Part shown: piece by piece, positions 57,401-64,000 of the stretch | How the letters are laid out: each line of letters starts with the position of its first letter | How positions within the stretch are numbered: position 1 is the stretch's first letter | Assembly (NCBI GenBank): GCA_039566865.1 | Contig: CM076949.1 | Location: forward strand, 11,261,501 to 11,325,500 | Source: Aurelia coerulea | Lineage: Eukaryota; Cnidaria; Scyphozoa; Semaeostomeae; Ulmaridae | Direction of reading: 5' to 3' | DNA length: 64,000 nucleotides | Notes under the pieces: generated by a model | What the model was told of the DNA's origin: nothing | Seen by the model: only the letters and a program-made list of their open reading frames with translations | Databases searched by the model: none | Made by a program: the position numbers and the translations under genes

Positions 57401-60400
57401 TGTACTATGATTTCAACAACACAACAGAGATAGCATTATTCAAACTGTGTACACAGTGCTGCAGAATATTCAAATGAAATCAATAAAGGTAAAGGGCAGG
57501 GATGAGATGTTTACAATTACAATTTGCATATTTAATTTCAGGTGAGGTCAGATTGTTTTGCATGAAAATGCTTTGAAATTTTTTGCTTGTTTGGGTCCAC
57601 ACATGGAACTTTAGTTCACTTTTTAACTGGTGCATCCACTTTATACAATTAGAACATACTTGCAAAAGATTGCAACTAAATTACTAAATTTGCTTTCTTT
57701 GTGGGATGCTTGGGTTGCAAGAAATTCAGTAAGCAAGATCATTATTTACCTGAAGTAGCTCAAAGTGGACAATTTTCATAACAGATGAACAAAATACTGT
57801 GTAAGTGCCATATTTTGCTGAGTGGCCCATAGAGTCAAAGCGACCATCTCCTGACCAAGACAAATCTCCAGTGCTTCGAACGATCCTCGTAAGTTTGTCT
57901 TGATATGTTTCCCAGTGATGCAATATGGCTGGGAACAAGAAATTCCGTTGATGTAAGAAGAATGTTCTTGCTCTGTATGCACAAAGACCCATATGCTTCA
58001 TTATCAGCAAAAGCTTGCTAATTGACCCTCCCGCAACCAGAGTGCCAAAACTGAGGAGGACATTTCCAGCAGGATGACGGCCAAGGGTAAAAGGCTGACT
58101 ATGCCAATGAAAGGACTTGTTGCAGTGACTGCACTTTTGTACCACAGTTATCATGGTTCCATTTTTCCACATCTTGACAGAAGGGTTCTCATACTGACAG
58201 CAGAAGCAAAACATTGTAAATAGCTGGAGCAGCTTTGAACAAAATACAATGAACTTTGGCTCTTCATGTATTTGCATATTTGGGTCCATCCTGAAAAGCA
58301 ACAAATTACAGTTATAGATCTGTGATATACGTACTGTAACTTTGATCTGCTATCCCGGGGGGCCACTCAGCACATGCACATATGGGGAGGAAAGTCTGTT
58401 ATCATCTTTCTATGGTCTGCTATCATATTTGGTTGCAAAAATATAAAAAAATTAGCATACTTAATCTAACCCTCCCTGTCCAAAGTGAGAAAGTTATATT
58501 TCAAAATAAAACCCAATTTGTGCATGATATTTAATTTGGTGTCAGCACCAAGGAAACCACACTTTGGTTCACACTGGACCATCACACTATATCTTTAGTG
58601 GCTCTTGGAAAATGGGATTGAGGGACGACATGACTGAATGCCAAAGAAAAAACAATTTACTTTTAGTGCTGCTACCACCTGTGTTTTTGTTAAATAGTGA
58701 ACTGAATGACAACACTACACATATATTGATATTCCATACAAACAATGTCATCCTAACCTAGCATGATGTCTTACCTTATCTCATGTTTTGAATGCTCTTC
58801 ATCCTCTGGTTCCTCATCATCACTATCATCTCCATCATAATCTTCATCTGAGCTATCCACTATCATTGACTCTTCATGTGCATCTTGAAAATCTTCGACA
58901 TATTCATCATTCACATCCATCTGCTCCATCTCTTCATCTTCCCCTTCTTCATTTGCATGCTCATGTGTTTCAAGTATCTATGGTTCAAAAGGATCTTTAA
59001 AATTGTGTTGAGTTAAACTTGAAAATAACCTAACATGCTGAACTGAAATTATGTTTATATTGATGGATTGAGTTGATACCTTACATACAAAATTCTACCA
59101 AAATGAACACCCTCAGGTGTGGATTTCCCAACAGTTATCTTAATTTTATTTACTTTTGAAAATGAATATAAGAAATAGGTTATAAGAAACGGTAGGCTCA
59201 ATTTTTTTGAAACTTAATAAACTACCCAACCTGAGTTGAAAAAGGTTAGAAACTTTTGAAATTTGCACTCAAAATGTTTGACAATAGCAACTGCTTTGAC
59301 GTTGTTTTGAATGTGAACTATAACTTGTTCTGAAATCATAATTAGGGAGCCCTTCTGACAACAATGAATTAACTCTACAGTCCCAGCATTAAAAATATAA
59401 GAAGCACATGAGAGACTGTTGGTAGCAAGTGTCCCAAAAAAATGTAAGTACTATGCTTATGCATATCAAAACAACTTTCTAGTCATAAGAGTAGCATTCT
59501 TACATTCTGATATTTTTGTTTCCATTGTTCCTTCAACCTCCTTTCCCGGCTGATATATTGCTGGTACTTCCTAAGTTTCTTTTGCAGTTCTGGGCATCTA
59601 GCACATGGATGTTGCAACTCTGTAGGGTCAGGGTTTGGCTCTTCAACGCTTTCTTCAAGATAGTCACTATCTTCTGGCTCTGTGACTGGAGCTGATGATA
59701 TGGCCAGGGAAGTGCGGCAGATCTGAAAAAGGGCAACAAAATGACTTTGAATATTGACTGCTGATAACTGAAAAGTAGACCAAAAAATAGCAGAAATAAA
59801 AGTCGCTAAAAGATTGGCCTTTTTGTTGTACTTGTTGGCTGATCAAATGGGGAAATAAATAATGTTCATCAAATATCATGGGCTCGCAGCTTATCTACTG
59901 GGGGGAGGTAAAGAACGAGCCTAAACGCAGGACCAGGAAAGGAAATAACATATTCAAATAACAGTGAAGCGTGTGGCGATGTATGATAAATAGCAAAAAT
60001 AACTGATTACTCATCAAAAATTAAACTTCTATCGCCATAGAAAAACGAAACTAGACGAAGAACGAAGACTAAAGGAAATAACAGTAGGCCTAGAACTTAC
60101 TTGTCTACGTGCACGAGCCGTTGGCACGCAAGCTGCTTCGTCAACACCATCTTCAGTGGGTACTGCACCCGACACAAGTGTTTTCTTCAGTCTTGCCGAT
60201 GCTTCTATGCCGTCCACAGAAATATCTTGTCTTCTCGTGAAGCAAGTAGGGAGGAAATGCATCGAGCACAAGAAAGACGTATCAGTCGGTGTAAAATCCA
60301 GTCGACGTTTCATCACACACTTTGTCCACTTCTGCCGAGTTTCTGCATTTTTAGGAAATCTGTGCATGGATATTCCCACAGTGTACGATGAATTGGTACA

Positions 60401-60484
60401 GCTGACATTATTTGGCAGCCCAGCAACGCAATACTTCCCTCCTCTACGGGTTGTCGTGCGAGTAGGATTTTGCGACTCCGCCAT
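54415..60484 (-). CDS. Kolobok-type THAP-DDE transposase (813 aa, nine exons)
   Basis: Exons in order: 60,101-60,484; 59,504-59,722; 58,775-58,977; 57,750-58,290; 56,938-57,373; 56,314-56,485; 55,590-55,738; 54,790-54,978; 54,415-54,563. All have GT-AG borders, phases agree and the total is 814 codons with the stop. THAP finger, residues about 17-87 (GGKYCVAG, MHRFP, FTPT, FLCSMHF). Coiled coil in exon 2. Acidic exon 3. Zinc finger CSHCNKSFHWH in exon 4. DDE core: D417 in WSGDGRFDSMGHSAKY, D484 in FTSDRHVGI and E628 in SCIEGFHATLNHW. A CCHC knuckle (CRKCGRLMKGHPRGHC) closes the protein. THAP would bind the TIRs and the DDE core would cut and rejoin DNA at TTAA. No disabling change was seen. 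Confidence 0.9.
55213..55353. mobile_element. 141-bp TIR mini-insertion in a transposase intron
   Basis: CCTATTTCAAGTCATGTG at the left and CACATGACTTGAAATGGG at the right are inverted repeats matching at 17 of 18. It lies in the intron between exons 7 and 8. No target duplication was resolved, so 'insertion' is inferred. Confidence 0.5.
56116..56269. mobile_element. 154-bp hairpin mini-insertion in a transposase intron
   Basis: The arms start TTTATTGCAAAG and end CTTTGCAATAAA. They continue as near-complements through CTGGCTTTGG/CCAAAGCCAG and AGCTACC/GGTAGCT to a short loop. It lies in the intron between exons 6 and 7. It is probably a MITE, but without a clear target duplication. Confidence 0.55.
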
Positions 60485-60540
60485 CTTCACGCTGTAACAT
60501 TGATTTGTTTTGATTTCGTCAAAAGGGCGCGCAAACCATG

Positions 60541-60548
60541 TGACGTCA
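60541..60548. promoter_or_regulatory. CRE palindrome TGACGTCA before the transposase gene
   Basis: The mirror copy of the left site, 176 bp from the right end and 57 bp before the transposase ATG on the minus strand. The near-identical distance to each end suggests a conserved terminal promoter module. Confidence 0.6.
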
Positions 60549-60706
60549 CGACACACTGCTGTTGTTGTCACAGGGAATTTGCCCAAAGACGCATCTTCGA
60601 CATGAATTTTAGACTTCTTCTGCTTAGAATATCGCCACAAAAATAACATCAAATGAAAAAGCGCACCGACTTTAGTAAAATTGAATCAAAAAATGCTAAC
60701 CGCAAA

Positions 60707-60724
60707 TTTCACTTCATAGGCGCT
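60707..60724 (-). repeat. right TIR of the Kolobok element
   Basis: TTTCACTTCATAGGCGCT followed by TTAA, the exact reverse complement of the left end. Confidence 0.95.
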
Positions 60725-63700
60725 TTAATTTATAGTGTAAAGAGTATTGATTTCATCGTTCTCTAAAACTTTAGTTCTGCCAGTTACTTCTTTTATAGCA
60801 CTATATTAGTGCTGCAGCAACCTTAATTTTAATTACATTTTAGCTTTACTGCATAAACAAACATCGATCAATTAAATGTTTATTTTCTCAAAGAAAACAA
60901 AATATAAACACAAAAAGTGTGGATTAATCTCAATTTAGCTTTACTGCATAAACAAACATCGATTAATTAAAAGTTTATTTTCTCAAAGAAAACAAATTAT
61001 AAACACAAAAAGTATGGAGTAACGTACTTTAGTAGTTTTAATTTATATTATACAGAGTTTTGCAATCATCGTTCTCTAAAACTTTAGTTCTGCCAGTTAC
61101 TTCTTTTATAGCTCTATATTAGCGCTGCAGCAACCTTAATATTAATTACATTTTAGCTTTACTGCATAAACAAACATCGATTAATTAAAAGTTTATTTTC
61201 TCAAAGAAAACAAAATAAAAACACAAAAAGTGTGGATTAACGTACTTTAGTAGCTAAAATTTTTATTATTAAAGGTATTGCACTCATCGTCCTTCAAAAC
61301 TTTAGTTCTACCAGTAACTTCTTTTATAGCACTATATTAGTTTCGCAACAACCATTCTTGGAACATTACTATAGACATTAGATTTTTCTTTAGTCTCATT
61401 TTAGATTTACTGCATAAACAAACATCGGTTAATTAAAAGTTTATTTTCTCAAAGAAAACAAAATAAAAACACAAAAAGTATAGATTAACGTACTTGAGTA
61501 GCTTTAATTTATAGTGTAAAGAGTATTGATTTCATCGTTCTCTAAAACTTTAGTTCTGCCAGTTACTTCTTTTATAGCACTATATTGGTGCTGCAGCAAC
61601 CTTAATTTTAATTACATTTTAGCTTTACTGCATAAACAAACATCGATTAATTAAATGTTTATTTTCTCAAAGAAAACAAAATATAAACACAAAAAGTGTG
61701 GATTAACGTACTTTAGTAGCTACAATTTTTATTATAAACAGTATTCCACTCATCGTTCTTTACAACTTTAGTTCTGCCAGTTACTTCTTTTATAGCACTA
61801 TATTGGTGCTGCAGCAACCTTAATTTTAATTACATTTTAGCTTTACTGCATAAACAAACATCGATTAATTAAATGTTTATTTTCTCAAAGAAAACAAAAT
61901 ATAAACACAAAAAGTGTGGATTAACGTACTTTAGTAGCTACAATTTATATTATAAACAGTATTGCACTCATCGTTCTTTACAACTTTAGTTCTGCCAGTT
62001 ACTTCTTTTCTAGCACTATATTAGTGCTGCAGCAACCATTCTTGGAAATTTTACTATAGACATTAGTTTTTTCTTTAGTCTCATTTTCGATTTACTGCAT
62101 CAACAAACATCGGTTAAGTAAAAGTTTATTTTCTCAAAGAAAGCAATAACAAATACAAAAAAGTGTGGATTAACGTACTTTAGTAGCCACAATTTATATT
62201 ATAAACAGTATTGCACTTATCATTCTTTACAACATTAATTCTGCCAGTTACTTATTTTATAGCAAAATATTAGTGCTGCAGCAACCATTCTTGGAAATTT
62301 TACTATAGACATTTAGTTTTCTTTTAGTCTCATTTTAGCTTTACTTCATAAACAAACATCGATTAATTCAATGATTATTTTATGAGAGAAAACAAATTCA
62401 AACACAAAAAATGGGGATTAACGTACTTTAGTAGATAAAATTTATATTATAAAGGTATTGCACTCATCGTCTTTCAAAACGTTACTTCTACCAGTAACTT
62501 TTTTTATAGCACTATATTAGTTTCGCAACAACCATTCTTGGAAACATTACTATAGACATTAGATTTTTCTTTAGTCTCATTTTCGATTTACTGCATCAAC
62601 AAACATCGGTTAAGTAAAAGTTTATTTTCTCAAAGAAAACAAAATAAAGACACAAAAAGTATGGATTAACGTACTTTAGTAGCTTTAATGTATATTGTAA
62701 AGAGTATTGATTTCATCGTTCTCTAAAACTTTAGTTCTGCCAGTTACTTCTTTTATAGCACTATATTGGTGCTGCAGCAACCTTAATTTTAATTACATTT
62801 TAGCTTTACTGCATAAACAAACATCGATTAATTAAATGTTTATTTTATCAAAGAAAACAAAATAAAAACACAAAAAGTATGGATAAACGTACTTTAGTAG
62901 CTACAATTTATATTATAAACAGTATTGCACTCATCGTTCTTTACAACTTTAGTTCTGCCAGTTACTTCTTTTCTAGCACTATATTAGTGCTGCAGCAACC
63001 ATTCTTGGAAATTTTACTATAGACATTTAGTTTTTTATTAGTCTCATTTTAGCTTTACTTCATAAACAAACATCGATTAATTCATTGATTATTTTATGAG
63101 AGAAAACAAAATTCAAACACAAAAAATGGGGATTAACGTACTTTAGTAGTTAAAATTTATATTATAAAAGGTATTGCACTCATCGTCTTTCAAAACGTTA
63201 GTTCTACCAGTAACTTCTTTTATAGCACTATATTAGTTTCGCAACAACCATTCTTGGAAACATTACTATAGACATTAGATTTTTCTTTAGTCTCATTTTC
63301 GATTTACTGCATCAACAAACATCGGTTAATTAAAAGTTTATTTTCTCAAAGAAAACAAAATAAAAACTCAAAAAGTATGGATTAACGTACTTTAGTAGCT
63401 TTAATTTATATTGTAAAGACTATTGATTTCATCGTTCTCTAAAACTTTAGTTCTGCCAGTTACTTCTTTTATAGCTCTATATTAGCGCTGCAGCAACCTT
63501 AATTTTAATTACATTTTAGCTTTACTGCATAAACAAACATCGATTAATTAAATGTTTATTTTGTCAAAGAAAGCAAAATATAAACACAAAAAGTGTGGAT
63601 TAACGTACTTTAGTAGCTGCAATTTATATTATAAACAGTATTGCACTCATCGTTCTTTACAACCTTAGTTCTGCCAGTTACTTCTTTTCTAGCACTATAG

Positions 63701-64000
63701 TGCTGCAGCAACCATTCTTGGAAATTTTACTATAGACATTTAGTTTTTTTTAGTCTCATTTTAGCTTTAATTCAATGATTATTTTATGAGAGAAAACAAA
63801 ATTCAAACACAAAAAATGGGGATTAACGTACTTTAGTAGATAAAATTTATATTATAAAAGGTATTGCACTCATCGTCTTTCAAAACTTAAGTTCTACCAG
63901 TAACTTCTTTTATAGCTCTATATTAGCGCTGCAGCAACCTTAATATTAATTACATTTTAGCTTTACTGCATAAACAAACATCGATTAATTAAAAGTTTAT
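60725..64000 (+). repeat. satellite array continuing to the window end
   Basis: The monomer interrupted at 52,546 resumes at TTAATTTATAGTG, and ~219- and ~247-bp monomers continue to base 64,000. One monomer near 62,080-62,280 is more diverged, and a copy near 63,760-63,780 has lost its ATAAACAAACATCG block. The array extends beyond the window. Confidence 0.96.

Larger units (their letters stand above)
52547..60724. mobile_element. autonomous Kolobok-type DNA transposon (8,178 bp) with ballast-domain cargo gene
   Basis: The element sits inside a satellite monomer. TTAA is duplicated at 52,543-52,546 and 60,725-60,728, and the uninterrupted monomer (GTAGCTTTAATTTATAGTG) shows a single TTAA. 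Ends are 18-bp perfect inverted repeats, AGCGCCTATGAAGTGAAA. Inside are two converging spliced genes: a ballast-domain protein (plus, 52,847-54,223) and a THAP-DDE transposase (minus, 54,415-60,484), with stops only about 190 bp apart. TTAA duplication with a THAP-DDE transposase identifies Kolobok. All exons are open with consistent phases, so the copy may be functional. Small hairpin insertions lie in two introns. Confidence 0.93.

Noticed and set aside
39327..64000. CRISPR-like regular spacing of identical words in the satellite
   Set aside because: Whole monomers of 219-247 bp are repeated without unique spacers, and the DNA is clearly from an animal; this is satellite DNA.
1..64000. tRNA and rRNA genes
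   Set aside because: I looked for cloverleaf B-box-like GGTTCGA words and rRNA core phrases and saw no convincing candidate.

Overview
The window is animal nuclear DNA: spliced genes with GT-AG introns, spliceosomal protein SmD3, several classes of metazoan transposon and a long AT-rich satellite. The mix (Kolobok, Harbinger, hAT-like, Mutator-like, mariner, CR1/L2-like LINEs, Penelope, plus G2E3-like HECT and P2X7-ballast-like genes) looks most like a cnidarian, probably an anthozoan such as a coral. That placement is inferred from gene and repeat style; no sequence search was possible.

Layout. 1-15 kb is repeat-rich: a 101-bp minisatellite, a hAT-like element with an 8-bp target duplication and a 61-bp hairpin nested in it, split THAP-domain fragments, an unclassified TIR element with a 6-bp duplication, a Mutator-like palindrome with a 9-bp duplication that carries a second insertion, a ~212-bp tandem array and a mariner-like element. 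15.8-25.1 kb is the one clear conserved host gene, SNRPD3 (SmD3): two coding exons separated by a ~9-kb intron filled with LINE remnants and two large palindromic elements. 26-31 kb holds a Penelope fragment and a decayed PIF/Harbinger transposon with two converging genes. 33-38.5 kb holds a possible orphan exon of a P2X7-ballast-like protein, a DD36E integrase-type transposase with one internal stop, and a G2E3-like HECT ubiquitin-ligase gene with one internal stop.

From 39.3 kb to the end is a satellite array with monomers of about 219 and 247 bp. Part of it is arranged as an exact 1,495-bp higher-order repeat. Two apparently intact mobile elements sit in it. One is a LINE with an uninterrupted 1,148-codon EN-RT ORF and a poly-A tail (40.57-44.28 kb). 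The other is an 8,178-bp Kolobok-type DNA transposon (52,547-60,724) with TTAA target duplications and 18-bp TIRs.

The Kolobok element is the main discovery candidate. It has two converging spliced genes, each starting just inside one TIR and each preceded by a palindromic TGACGTCA (CRE) site about 175 bp from its end of the element. The minus-strand gene has nine exons whose phases all agree. They encode an 813-aa protein with THAP domain, coiled coil, acidic region, zinc finger, DDE core and zinc knuckle. The plus-strand gene has three exons and encodes a 220-aa protein resembling the zinc-binding cytoplasmic 'ballast' domain of P2X7 receptors. A self-mobile ballast domain would give a concrete vehicle for how that domain could spread and be captured by host genes.
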